NCBI GenBank assembly: GCA_026419705.1
Contig: JANZYY010000077.1
Span: 1-12,994, forward strand
Direction of reading: 5' to 3'
DNA from: Fischerella sp.
GTDB taxonomy: Bacteria > Cyanobacteriota > Cyanobacteriia > Cyanobacteriales > Nostocaceae
DNA length: 12,994 bases
Part shown: piece after piece, positions 1-7,099 of the stretch
Layout: every line of letters begins with the position of its first letter
Numbering within the stretch: position 1 is the stretch's first letter
The notes under the pieces: generated by a model
Told to the model about the DNA's origin: nothing
Databases searched by the model: none
The model's input: the letters and a program-made list of their open reading frames with translations, nothing else
Program-made: the position numbers and the translations under genes

Positions 1-1488
1 ATCAATCTCAGCCCGCACACCCAAACCAATTTCATACACCCATTCCTGGCGTGGCAGAATTTCTACATCTTGTTTTTCGGCATAACGCACAACTGCTTCA
101 GCAAAGGGATGAGTCAAGCGTTGTTCGGCGGCGGCGGCTAGTTTTAATACCTCACGGGCAGACATTCTTCCTGGCACTGTTTCTAGCCGCACAACCTCGA
201 TTTCTCCTTTAGTTAAAGTACCTGTCTTATCAAAGACTAGAGTATCTACCTGTGCCAATTTTTCTAAAGCGCGACCACTACGGATGAGAACTCCGTGTCT
301 GGTGGCATGATGTAATGCTGCCAAGAAGGTTGTAGGTAGAGAGACGCGAATGCCGGTAACAAAGTCGAGAGTAAGAATAGATGCAGCTCTTGCTGGGTTA
401 CGGGTTGCAGCTAAGACAATGCCAGCAAAAATTAGTGCAGGTACTATTGCTTTGTCAGCAATGGTGGCGGCGTAATTTCCCATTCTGGTATCGTGAACGG
501 GAGCCTGTTGCACTAAATCGATACTGGCTCCGGCACGGGTAGCAATGCCTACACGTTGGGTGAGGATGTAAATTTCTCCTTCACGGACTAAGGTTGAGGC
601 ATAAACCGATTGCCCTGCCTTACGCACAACTGGCATAGATTCGCCGGTAAGTTTTTGCTGGTCGATCAAAGCTGTTCCGTGTCGGATTTTCCCATTTACG
701 GGAATTTGCTCACCTGGATAGACTATGACTGTATCTCCAGGCTTAACTTCCGTGGCTCGAATGTGTTTTTTCTGTCCATCTGGTTGTTCTACCCAAGCAT
801 AATGCCCCAAGGATTCGAGTAAATCTGTGGCGCGATTGTAGGTTACTCGAGCTGTGCGATCGCGGATTGTATCTCCAATTTCATGCAGTGTCATTACCAA
901 AGCTGGTGTGAGTAAATTGCCTTGAGCAGCAGTTAAGGCGATCGCAATCAAATCCAGGCAATCTATATTTAATTTTTGTTCTTTGGTGATGCTTGCATAA
1001 GCACGTTTAGCAATTGGTAAAGCGGCAAGTGCTACAGTTGCAGCAATGATTGCTCTCGGAATCGGAAATCCCAAACCTAATAAAGCCAAAATGGCAGCAA
1101 AGGCAGGTAATTTCACTTGATCAACTTCTTTTTTCTCTACTTTGGCTTTTGGCTTTTGAATTTGATTTTGCTTTGCTTGTTGAAGCAAGCGCACTAAATA
1201 CGCTTGCATGAACTGATTTTCGACGCAACTATCAGATAATTGAGATAATTGATAACTAATAGCAATAGAAGCTGCTTGTCGATTCAAGCGCACTCCCATC
1301 ACCCGACTATCTGATTCCAGCAAATAAAGTAAGTTATCAGCATAATCAGGGTTATGAGCAAGCAAGGGAACCCGAAATCTCACCCGTCCTGGAATTGCAT
1401 GCACCACATGATAATTGATTCCAGCATTAATTTCTGACTTCTGAAGCGTTGCTTGCTTAGCTGTTTCTGAGTTGATGGCGATTGTCAT
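1..1488 (-). CDS. P1B-like heavy-metal P-type ATPase, C-terminal part outside window
   Basis: Reading from the ATG at 1488 gives 496 codons open to the left edge, so the end of the P domain and the last helices are missing. The N-terminus (about residues 25-80) resembles an HMA_2-type domain (HAIPGRVRFRVP) and has no CxxC metal site. Membrane helices lie at about 120-210. The actuator motif TGES is at 281-284, the phosphorylation motif DKTGTLT starts at D420, and the H-P pair (THPFA) of metal ATPases is at H460-P461. The catalytic core is therefore intact. The helix before the P domain reads DFVTGIRVSLPT (375-386), where P1B pumps normally carry CPC, SPC or TPC. The ion is thus unknown. It is divergent from feoA-feoB, so iron or another divalent metal is my inference. 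Export is the family's usual direction. Confidence 0.86.
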   Translation of the reverse strand, partial: MTIAINSETAKQATLQKSEINAGINYHVVHAIPGRVRFRVPLLAHNPDYADNLLYLLESDSRVMGVRLNRQAASIAISYQLSQLSDSCVENQFMQAYLVRLLQQAKQNQIQKPKAKVEKKEVDQVKLPAFAAILALLGLGFPIPRAIIAATVALAALPIAKRAYASITKEQKLNIDCLDLIAIALTAAQGNLLTPALVMTLHEIGDTIRDRTARVTYNRATDLLESLGHYAWVEQPDGQKKHIRATEVKPGDTVIVYPGEQIPVNGKIRHGTALIDQQKLTGESMPVVRKAGQSVYASTLVREGEIYILTQRVGIATRAGASIDLVQQAPVHDTRMGNYAATIADKAIVPALIFAGIVLAATRNPARAASILTLDFVTGIRVSLPTTFLAALHHATRHGVLIRSGRALEKLAQVDTLVFDKTGTLTKGEIEVVRLETVPGRMSAREVLKLAAAAEQRLTHPFAEAVVRYAEKQDVEILPRQEWVYEIGLGVRAEID

Positions 1489-1592
1489 TATGATTTTCCC
1501 CTCCCTGTTTTGTGGCGATTTCATCGGTGGGAATTCATCCGTTCGGGATTTAAATATCCCACTGACAAACTCGTTCATGGCATGAGTAGGTA

Positions 1593-1610
1593 CAGCAGTA
1601 AAAACTGCTG
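1593..1610. promoter_or_regulatory. Inverted repeat in the ATPase leader
   Basis: CAGCAGT and ACTGCTG form perfect 7-bp arms around AAAA, about 105 bases upstream of the ATPase start. It has no T-run on either side and is not a terminator. It could be an operator or an mRNA hairpin. Function is unknown. Confidence 0.35.
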
Positions 1611-1714
1611 ACAAGACACACCTAACTGTGAATATAAATCTATTTGATAGTGTTAGTAATTAATTTCTATCTAACGCAATCATTTTAAAAAAAAAGCATT
1701 TACAGACGCCTTTC

Positions 1715-1728
1715 CCGAAAATTTTCGG
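1715..1728. promoter_or_regulatory. Perfect 14-bp palindrome, candidate operator
   Basis: CCGAAAATTTTCGG is a perfect palindrome with no loop, which suits a dimeric DNA-binding protein better than an RNA hairpin. It sits between two divergent metal-transport units, 227 bases from the ATPase start and 386 from feoA. The regulator is not identifiable from sequence. Confidence 0.35.
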
Positions 1729-1800
1729 TTTTGAATGTATTCATCAAATATATTTTTTTAATAAAAAATTTAGTTTTTTTGCATATGAACTCAGTTATAT

Positions 1801-1819
1801 TAAAAATAATTCTCATTAA
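1801..1819. promoter_or_regulatory. Fur-box-like site
   Basis: Read on the minus strand, the segment TTAATGAGAATTATTTTT matches the 19-bp Fur consensus GATAATGATAATCATTATC at 13 of 19 positions. It lies about 295 bases upstream of feoA and 313 upstream of the ATPase, so it could serve either promoter. Iron-dependent repression of feo genes by Fur is established in other bacteria; binding here is inferred. High AT content makes chance matches more likely. Confidence 0.4.
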
Positions 1820-1843
1820 ACTAAAAAAATTATGTACTAAATT

Positions 1844-1863
1844 GACAATATGCTGGTATTGTC
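1844..1863. promoter_or_regulatory. Inverted repeat near the Fur-like site
   Basis: GACAATA and TATTGTC are perfect 7-bp arms separated by TGCTGG. The left arm overlaps a TTGACA hexamer. It may be an operator or leader hairpin upstream of feoA. No function is known. Confidence 0.25.
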
Positions 1864-2113
1864 TTCACGGGTTACCAAGTATGGTTTCTAGATACAGATT
1901 TACATCTTTTGGAAAATGACAGTAAAAATTCAAAAAAGAAACAAAAATCAAACCAGTTACCGCTTTAGGGAATGCCTTATACAGGCAAAGGAATTTGGAA
2001 TTACGATACTTATTGCTATTAATTATTAATGGCATTTAGATTGAGAGCCGCCGTCAGTTTAGTGTTGCCAGTGAAACATCTCACCATTGATTGGTTTGTG
2101 AACAAGAAATACC

Positions 2114-2353
2114 ATGAGCGTAAAACTATCGGCGTTGAAACCCGGTAAAACAGCTACCATCGCCTCAATGGAGGTGGAGGAACCGGGGTTGTTAAGACGA
2201 TTAGAAGCAATGGGCTTCAAAATCGGGCAGCAGGTAAAGGTACTTCGCAAAGCATGGCTGAATGGTCCCCTGCACGTGCGAGTGGGATTAACTACAGAAG
2301 TGGCAATGCGGCGGTGTGAAGCAGATGGAATTTTTGTGAACGTACAGGACTGA
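2114..2353 (+). CDS. feoA: FeoA, small SH3-like ferrous-iron uptake protein
   Basis: The 79-residue product has the usual length of FeoA. It shows the family pattern: an N-terminal LSALKPGKTATIASM strand pair, LLRRLEAMGFKIGQQVKVL in the middle, and a C-terminal region ending in the basic RRCEADGIFV. FeoA is a cytoplasmic SH3-fold protein thought to act on the FeoB GTPase. The ATG at 2114 has only a weak A/G-rich upstream site (AAGAAA). The gene leads the operon, ending 17 bases before feoB, and follows a long leader with a Fur-like site. Confidence 0.93.
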   Translation: MSVKLSALKPGKTATIASMEVEEPGLLRRLEAMGFKIGQQVKVLRKAWLNGPLHVRVGLTTEVAMRRCEADGIFVNVQD

Positions 2354-2370
2354 GGAGTAAGGGGTGTGAA

Positions 2371-4368
2371 ATGGCACATTGTCACGGTTCCAGTTCCAGA
2401 GCATTCCCGCAGCTATCTAAACCTGGGGTGAAGCGGGTTGCTGTCATGGGAATGCCAAATGTAGGTAAATCCATGTTGTTTAATCGCATTACAAAAGCGG
2501 GAGCCTTCGTAGGCAATTGGCCCGGTGTGACAGTTGACTTGCTAGAGGCAGAAGTCGAACTGGGGGGACGGAAGGTGGAATTCGTCGATTTGCCAGGAAT
2601 CTACGACTTGGAGGGTTACTCTGAAGATGAGCAAGTTGTGCAAAGCTTTTTTGAAACCTATCCCGTGGATTTGGTGCTAGTAATTCTCAATGCGGCTCAG
2701 ATCGATCGCCAGATTCGTCTACCTTTGCAAGTCAAAGACTTAGGAATACCAGCTGTTGTAATTCTCAATATGGCAGATGAAGCCAAACATTTTGGCATCA
2801 AAATAGATGAACATAAACTAGCAGAGAAACTAGAGATGCCTGTGGTACTGGTGAGTGCTAAGTATGGTAGCGGCTATGCGATCGCCATCCACAAAATCAC
2901 CCAGGAATTGGCACAAGCACGAGTTCCCATTGCCCCTCCAGAGTTGAAGCGCCGGATTGAAGCACGCCCCTCAATTTCAGAATCACAAATCCGGGAAATT
3001 CTAGAAGACACCGTCGAAATGCCCTCGCGCTTGTTCAAGACGCTGACAGAACGGCTAGATGCAGTGCTGCTGCATCCGGTGCTGGGGCTACCGTTATTTT
3101 TCCTGTCGATTTACTTGATGTTTGAATTTGTTTGGCTAGTGGGATTGCCATTGCAGGACGTTGCTGATGCGATTACAGGATGGTTGCAAGAGGTAGCCAT
3201 TGCTCCAGTGACAGTCAATTTACCAGAGTTTTGGCAGGGCTTTTTAGTAGATGGAATCTATGGTGGCTTAGCTACAGTAGCATCATTTATTCCCTTAGTC
3301 ATCACGTTTTTCTTTATGATGGCGATCGTGGAAGATAGCGGTTACTTCTCCAGAGCAGCATACATGATGGATTCCTTGATGTATCGCTTTGGCATGGATG
3401 GGCGCAGCTTCGTATTGCTGATTATGGGGTTTGGGTGTAACATCCCGGCAATCATGGGGACACGAGTGATGCGATCGCGGGCATTACGCTTGCTAACAAT
3501 TCTGATCGTTCCCTTTGCCCTCTGTTCGGCACGCTTAACAGTATTTGTGTTTATTATTGACGCCCTGTTTGATCGCACGTGGGGACCATTTGTACTATTC
3601 TCACTTTACCTATTTAGTTTCCTGGTGGCACTGCTGACGGGATTAATCATGAAAGGGCATTTTCAAAATCGCGAACCATTTGCGATCGAACTGCCTCCCT
3701 ATCGCTTTCCTACACTCCAGCAAATCTGGCTGCGAGGATGGGGTGAATTCAAGCACTTTCTCCAACGGGCAACAGGATTCATTACAGCAGGGGTGGCTGG
3801 TGTTTGGCTGTTGAGCAACTTACCTCAAGGCACGGCAAACCCAATTGGGATGCTAGTTACCACCCCGCTTTTGGTTGGCACGGTTACAGGTTGGGATGCG
3901 GTAAAAGCATTCTTGCAGCGGGCTGGTGGATGGATTGCGATCGGTGTGTTAGCGGTTTGGTTGCTCACCCATTTACCTGGTAGCGAGAACATGAGTTACG
4001 CCACTCGCATTGGAGAGTTTTTCGCCCCAATCTTAAATCCGGCTGGTATACCCAAGGAGTTAACTATTGCCTTGATCTTCGGCTTCATCGCTAAAGAAAT
4101 TTTGGTCGGCTCTCTCGCAACTATTTACAATCTCAGCGATCCAAATGTTGTCCAAGCAACCCTTGCCCAGACAATTTCACCAATTCAAGCCTACAGTTTT
4201 ATGCTCTTTTGCCTGCTGTATACTCCTTGTTTGGCAACAGTCGCCACTATCCGCAGCGAATCTAAGAGTATCAGGTTTACCCTTCTATCAGTTACCTATG
4301 GACTGATTTGGGCGTGGGTTGTGAGTACGCTGTTTTATCAAGGGGCAAGGTTGTTAGGGTTGAGTTAG
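2371..4368 (+). CDS. feoB: FeoB, ferrous-iron transport GTPase/permease
   Basis: FeoB imports Fe(II) across the inner membrane using a fused N-terminal G domain. In this 665-residue protein G1 is GMPNVGKS (27-34), the switch Thr is in GVTV (about T54), G3 is DLPG (73-76) and G4 is NMAD (133-136). A short linker leads to the membrane core. The two gate motifs are present: GCNIPA with C356 and PFALCSARL with C385. The N-terminus MAHCHG has possible metal ligands. Residues 456-490 and 507-540 are clearly related copies of one helix-containing segment, 51 residues apart; most FeoB proteins I know have it once. AAGGGG lies shortly before the ATG. The gene is flanked by two feoA-like genes, which supports the assignment. 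Confidence 0.96.
   Translation: MAHCHGSSSRAFPQLSKPGVKRVAVMGMPNVGKSMLFNRITKAGAFVGNWPGVTVDLLEAEVELGGRKVEFVDLPGIYDLEGYSEDEQVVQSFFETYPVDLVLVILNAAQIDRQIRLPLQVKDLGIPAVVILNMADEAKHFGIKIDEHKLAEKLEMPVVLVSAKYGSGYAIAIHKITQELAQARVPIAPPELKRRIEARPSISESQIREILEDTVEMPSRLFKTLTERLDAVLLHPVLGLPLFFLSIYLMFEFVWLVGLPLQDVADAITGWLQEVAIAPVTVNLPEFWQGFLVDGIYGGLATVASFIPLVITFFFMMAIVEDSGYFSRAAYMMDSLMYRFGMDGRSFVLLIMGFGCNIPAIMGTRVMRSRALRLLTILIVPFALCSARLTVFVFIIDALFDRTWGPFVLFSLYLFSFLVALLTGLIMKGHFQNREPFAIELPPYRFPTLQQIWLRGWGEFKHFLQRATGFITAGVAGVWLLSNLPQGTANPIGMLVTTPLLVGTVTGWDAVKAFLQRAGGWIAIGVLAVWLLTHLPGSENMSYATRIGEFFAPILNPAGIPKELTIALIFGFIAKEILVGSLATIYNLSDPNVVQATLAQTISPIQAYSFMLFCLLYTPCLATVATIRSESKSIRFTLLSVTYGLIWAWVVSTLFYQGARLLGLS
3736..3990 (+). 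repeat. In-frame tandem duplication inside feoB (51-codon period)
   Basis: Copy 1 (residues 456-490, GWGEFKHFLQRATGF...) and copy 2 (residues 507-540, GWDAVKAFLQRAGGW...) align with one gap and about 20 identities over roughly 34 positions, including K-x-FLQRA, VWLL and LP. The DNA copies have diverged well beyond the protein copies, so the event is not recent. Each copy holds one predicted membrane helix. The spacer between them (about 491-506, PIGMLVTTPLLVGTV) is hydrophobic and may be another helix. Confidence 0.75.
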
Positions 4369-4386
4369 TACTAATGGAGGTATTGA

Positions 4387-4734
4387 GTGAATAATAACGA
4401 TCGCTCTCAAATCAGGACATGGGAGGGATTTACTTTTATCTGCGATACTCCCACAACTGCGCTCAATGAGAATTTTGATGACAGTGATGCTGTATTTCCT
4501 CTATCTCAGGCAAGGCAGGGTGATGTTGTCTATATTGTAAGTTTTCCCCGTTTAAGTAATATTAACTATCTGTCGAGCATAGGATTAATCCCTGGAAGAG
4601 AAATTCAGGTCAAAAGCCGCATGAAAAGTGGCTCTGTCATAATTGCTTGGCAAGACAAATGTCTGGGGTTGGGTGCAAATATCGCTGCTTGTGTGATGGT
4701 GAAAAAAGATGGTGCCGATCTTCCACCTTGCTAA
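4387..4734 (+). CDS. Second FeoA-domain protein with N-terminal extension
   Basis: It starts with GTG, preceded by a good GGAGG at 4376-4380, 18 bases after feoB. The 115-residue product has a polar N-terminal extension of about 37 residues without known motifs. A FeoA-like SH3 domain follows: SQARQGDVVYIVSF, LSSIGLIPGREIQVK, then LGLGANIAACVMV. Cysteines lie in the extension (FICDT), in the domain (DKCLGLG, AACVMV) and at the very C-terminus. As the third operon gene it probably acts with FeoB, perhaps in the role FeoC or a second FeoA plays elsewhere. That role is inference. Divergence from the first FeoA is large, so it is not a recent copy. Confidence 0.85.
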   Translation: MNNNDRSQIRTWEGFTFICDTPTTALNENFDDSDAVFPLSQARQGDVVYIVSFPRLSNINYLSSIGLIPGREIQVKSRMKSGSVIIAWQDKCLGLGANIAACVMVKKDGADLPPC

Positions 4735-5123
4735 GGCGATCGCGGATTTAGAAGTTTGGTTCACTACTTAATACACTACCTACTTAATAAGAAGAATATC
4801 TAAAAATTGGCTTTAAATATTATATTCAATTGCTCACTAAAATTTATATATATATTTATACCAACCTATTCTCTTCAAACGTAAAACGTATTTTTGTTGT
4901 AGAGACGTGGCATAGCACGTCTCTACAGCGTTTAATGGTATTACAAATATATATTTTTATTAGCAATAGTGTATACGAATTTAGTGTTTTTGTTTTCAAA
5001 AATTGAAATATATAATTCCATCAATTTATTTGTAAACGAACTAGCATTTGTAATTCTGTTTATATAGTAATTGTTGTCAAAGATGGATAAATTCAAGACT
5101 AGAAAATTTTTAGATAAATACTT
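4735..5123. other. AT-rich spacer between feo operon and protease
   Basis: No gene is visible. It begins with a HIP1 octamer at 4736-4743 and contains the foldback repeat at 4899-4926. The rest is low-complexity AT-rich sequence. No canonical terminator follows the feo operon. Confidence 0.6.
4899..4926. repeat. Foldback repeat of the GTAGAGACGTG family
   Basis: GTAGAGACGTG and CACGTCTCTAC are perfect 11-bp arms around GCATAG. One further A-T pair and G-T wobbles extend the stem. From memory, close variants of this hairpin are scattered through many filamentous cyanobacterial genomes. It lacks a T-run on either strand, so it is not a classic terminator, although it may stabilise the 3' end of the feo transcript. 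Confidence 0.75.
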
Positions 5124-6752
5124 ATGCCGATCGATAATCGCAATCACAAATTGTTTGACGCTCAAGGTCTAAATATCACTCCTGCTTACTCAGTAGATGG
5201 TTTTAATTCTCAAGATAATCACAACCTTCATTTCAGTAGTCATAGTAGTTTTCAAGCAAATGAAAATGCTTTAGAATCAGAGCTTCATGAACTAGAACGC
5301 CAAAATCGTAAATCAACAAAAACCAAATCCTCAAAAACTGCTAAAGCAGATTTAGTAATACAAAATGCTTCGGCTCCTGGTACCGCAATGGCAGGTAGTA
5401 CTATCCAAATTTCCTATCAAGTAAAGAACAAAGGTAAAAATAATGCTGGGTTTAACTACACAAATTTTTATCTTTCTAAAGATAAAAGTATCAGTGACGA
5501 TGACTCATTTTTAGGCTGGAACTGGATTGGTAGTATTGAAGCTGGTAATTCTGTCTCTCAATCCCATAATGTCAATTTAGATAGCAACATTACTCCTGGA
5601 AACTACTATTTGTTGTATAAAGCTGATGCTCTAGATAATGTGCTCGAAACTAATAACAGCAATAATGTTGTTGCTCGTGAGATTAACATTATTAACAAAG
5701 ATACTGGCGGATACAGCTCAACTTCTGGTTATGGTTTAATCGACGCTTCTGCTGCGGTGGCTAAAGCTATTGGTCAAAATTCCTTTGCTGATGTTCCTGA
5801 CTTGGGAGGTAACAATTGGGGAGCTGATTTGGTGAAAGCGCCAGAAGCTTGGGCAAAAGGATACACTGGTAAGGGTACTGTTGTTGCTGTCTTGGATTGC
5901 GGAGTAGACTACAACCACTCAGACTTAAGTGCTAATATCTGGACCAATAGCAAAGAAATTGCTGGTAATGGTAAAGATGACGATGGTAATGGTTTTATTG
6001 ATGATGTCTACGGCTGGAATTTTGATGGTAACAACAACAATACTTTAGATGTAGCTGGTCATGGTACTCATGTTGCTGGTACGATTGCTGGGGCAAACAA
6101 TAACTTTGGTGTAACAGGTATTGCCTACGATACCAAGATTATGCCCGTCAAAGTTCTAGATGATAACGGCTATGGTTCCTATAGCGCGATCGCCAATGGT
6201 ATTTACTATGCTGTTAACAATGGCGCTGGTATAATTAACCTCAGTCTCGGCGGCAATTATCCTAACAGTACTCTCCAAAAAGCGATTGAATACGCCAGCA
6301 GCAAAGGTGTGATTGTTGTTATGGCAGCAGGTAATGATGGTGGGGAAAAACCAATTTATCCTGCTCGTTACGCAGAAAACTGGGGAATTGCGGTTGGAGC
6401 TGTCGATCAAAATAATAACATGGCTGGCTTTTCCAATCGCGCCGGAAACAACCCACTTACCTATGTTACAGCTCCTGGAGTCGATGTTTACTCTACAATC
6501 CCAGGCAATAAGTATGCATTTTACAACGGCACATCGATGGCAACTCCTCATGTTACAGGCGTAGTTGCATTGATGCTCAGCGCCAACCCCAACCTGACTG
6601 ATGCTCAAATCCGTCAGATTATTGCCCAAACATCAGCTAATAGTATGCAAGCTACAGCCAATATTACCAAATCAAGCAACATTGACAGTTTTGAGGCGAT
6701 CGCCAGCGTTACTAGTTCGAATATCAATGCTAACTCCACATCACTCAGCTAG
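5124..6752 (+). CDS. Subtilisin-like (S8) serine protease with CARDB domain
   Basis: The 542-residue protein has a polar N-terminus (1-74) with no signal peptide. A CARDB-type beta-sandwich follows (about 75-190, ADLVIQNASAPG to ETNNSNNVV), then an S8 catalytic domain (about 222-517). The triad is visible: D258 (VLDCGVDY), H313 (GHGTHVAGT) and S471 (NGTSMATPHVTG), with oxyanion N404 (AAGNDG). Cys replaces the Thr usual after the catalytic Asp. An insert rich in Asp/Asn/Gly (KDDDGNGFIDD) looks like a calcium site. The role is probably extracellular or surface proteolysis; the export route is unclear. The frame stops at TAG 6750 just after the catalytic domain, and sequence beyond suggests a lost tail. 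The ATG at 5124 has no clear ribosome site. Confidence 0.9.
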   Translation: MPIDNRNHKLFDAQGLNITPAYSVDGFNSQDNHNLHFSSHSSFQANENALESELHELERQNRKSTKTKSSKTAKADLVIQNASAPGTAMAGSTIQISYQVKNKGKNNAGFNYTNFYLSKDKSISDDDSFLGWNWIGSIEAGNSVSQSHNVNLDSNITPGNYYLLYKADALDNVLETNNSNNVVAREINIINKDTGGYSSTSGYGLIDASAAVAKAIGQNSFADVPDLGGNNWGADLVKAPEAWAKGYTGKGTVVAVLDCGVDYNHSDLSANIWTNSKEIAGNGKDDDGNGFIDDVYGWNFDGNNNNTLDVAGHGTHVAGTIAGANNNFGVTGIAYDTKIMPVKVLDDNGYGSYSAIANGIYYAVNNGAGIINLSLGGNYPNSTLQKAIEYASSKGVIVVMAAGNDGGEKPIYPARYAENWGIAVGAVDQNNNMAGFSNRAGNNPLTYVTAPGVDVYSTIPGNKYAFYNGTSMATPHVTGVVALMLSANPNLTDAQIRQIIAQTSANSMQATANITKSSNIDSFEAIASVTSSNINANSTSLS

Positions 6753-6760
6753 ACAACTAG

Positions 6761-6914
6761 TGGTTGATCGCAAAAGTTTTGATCGGTCAATTTATTTTCA
6801 ACTCCTCTTGTTTTCCTTCTTTCTTTGCGTCCTACCCTTACGGTCAGCCGCTACGCGTCTAATGCGCCCTTTGTGGTTCATTATCTTACTTCTCAAAATT
6901 AATGCGATAGACCA
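6761..6914. mobile_element. MITE, about 154 bp, TA or CTAG target site
   Basis: Terminal inverted repeats TGGTTGATCGCA (left) and TGGTCTATCGCA (right, minus strand) match 10 of 12, and 17 of 22 when extended to TTTTGA. Both ends abut ACTAGT, giving a CTAG (or TA) target duplication. A TA target would fit the IS630/Tc1-mariner superfamily. No transposase is encoded, so it is non-autonomous. The inside carries the repeat at 6825-6882. It interrupts the decayed protease tail. Confidence 0.75.
6825..6882. repeat. Short interspersed repeat, copy 1 (inside the MITE)
   Basis: The blocks GCGTCC, ACCCT, CGGTCAGCC and CGCGTCTA occur in this order and recur at 7155-7208. The outer parts resemble the low-complexity GCGTCC...GCGG-TTC spacer repeats common in Nostocales, here apparently interrupted by a second short element. 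Confidence 0.5.
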
Positions 6915-7099
6915 CTAGTTCTAGCGACAACAACACCGACACATCTGAAAATAATTTTCTTAATCCCAATCTGTGGTCACGATTCTGAAACTATTACAAC
7001 AGTGCTGTCATCACTGATAGTCAGACTATGGAAGCCGCAAGAATGTTGGACAAACGCAGAATCTTACTGGAACAATATAGTGAGTGGGGCATTGCATAA

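Larger units (their letters stand above)
1489..2113. other. Divergent intergenic control region between the ATPase and feoA
   Basis: These 625 bases are AT-rich and contain no convincing gene. The 62-codon frame at 1731-1919 is low-complexity. The stretch holds several symmetric sequences listed separately: a hairpin at 1593-1610, a 14-bp palindrome at 1715-1728, a Fur-box-like site at 1801-1819 and an inverted repeat at 1844-1863. A weaker GGGAT/ATCCC inverted repeat lies at 1545-1560. TTGACA at 1842-1847 has no good -10 box at normal spacing, so I do not assign a promoter. Confidence 0.7.
6753..7099 (+). pseudogene. Probable decayed C-terminal extension of the protease
   Basis: If the MITE is removed together with one target-site copy, the protease frame continues past TAG 6750 for about 62 codons and ends at TAA 7097. 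The only other stop is TGA at 6986. The decoded tail starts TTSSSDNNTDTSENNF and, after the TGA, reads NYYNSAVITDSQTMEAARML followed by DKRRILLEQYSEWGIA, which has protein-like composition. CAG to TAG and TGG to TGA changes would explain both stops. I do not recognise the tail. It could instead be the remnant of a separate gene. Confidence 0.42.

Noticed and set aside
1731..1919. 62-codon open frame between the ATPase and feoA
   Set aside because: Low-complexity AT-rich translation (Leu/Ile/Lys), no ribosome site, and it covers the Fur-like site and an inverted repeat.
2059..2385. 108-codon frame antisense to feoA
   Set aside because: It fully overlaps a certain feoA gene, and its translation has no family-like features.
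5083..5172. 29-codon frame overlapping the protease start
   Set aside because: Out of frame, no ribosome site, no recognisable peptide; a leader role cannot be supported.
6156..6629. 157-codon frame antisense to the protease
   Set aside because: It lies inside the conserved S8 domain; the translation is Asn/Ile/Cys-rich and looks like a shadow.
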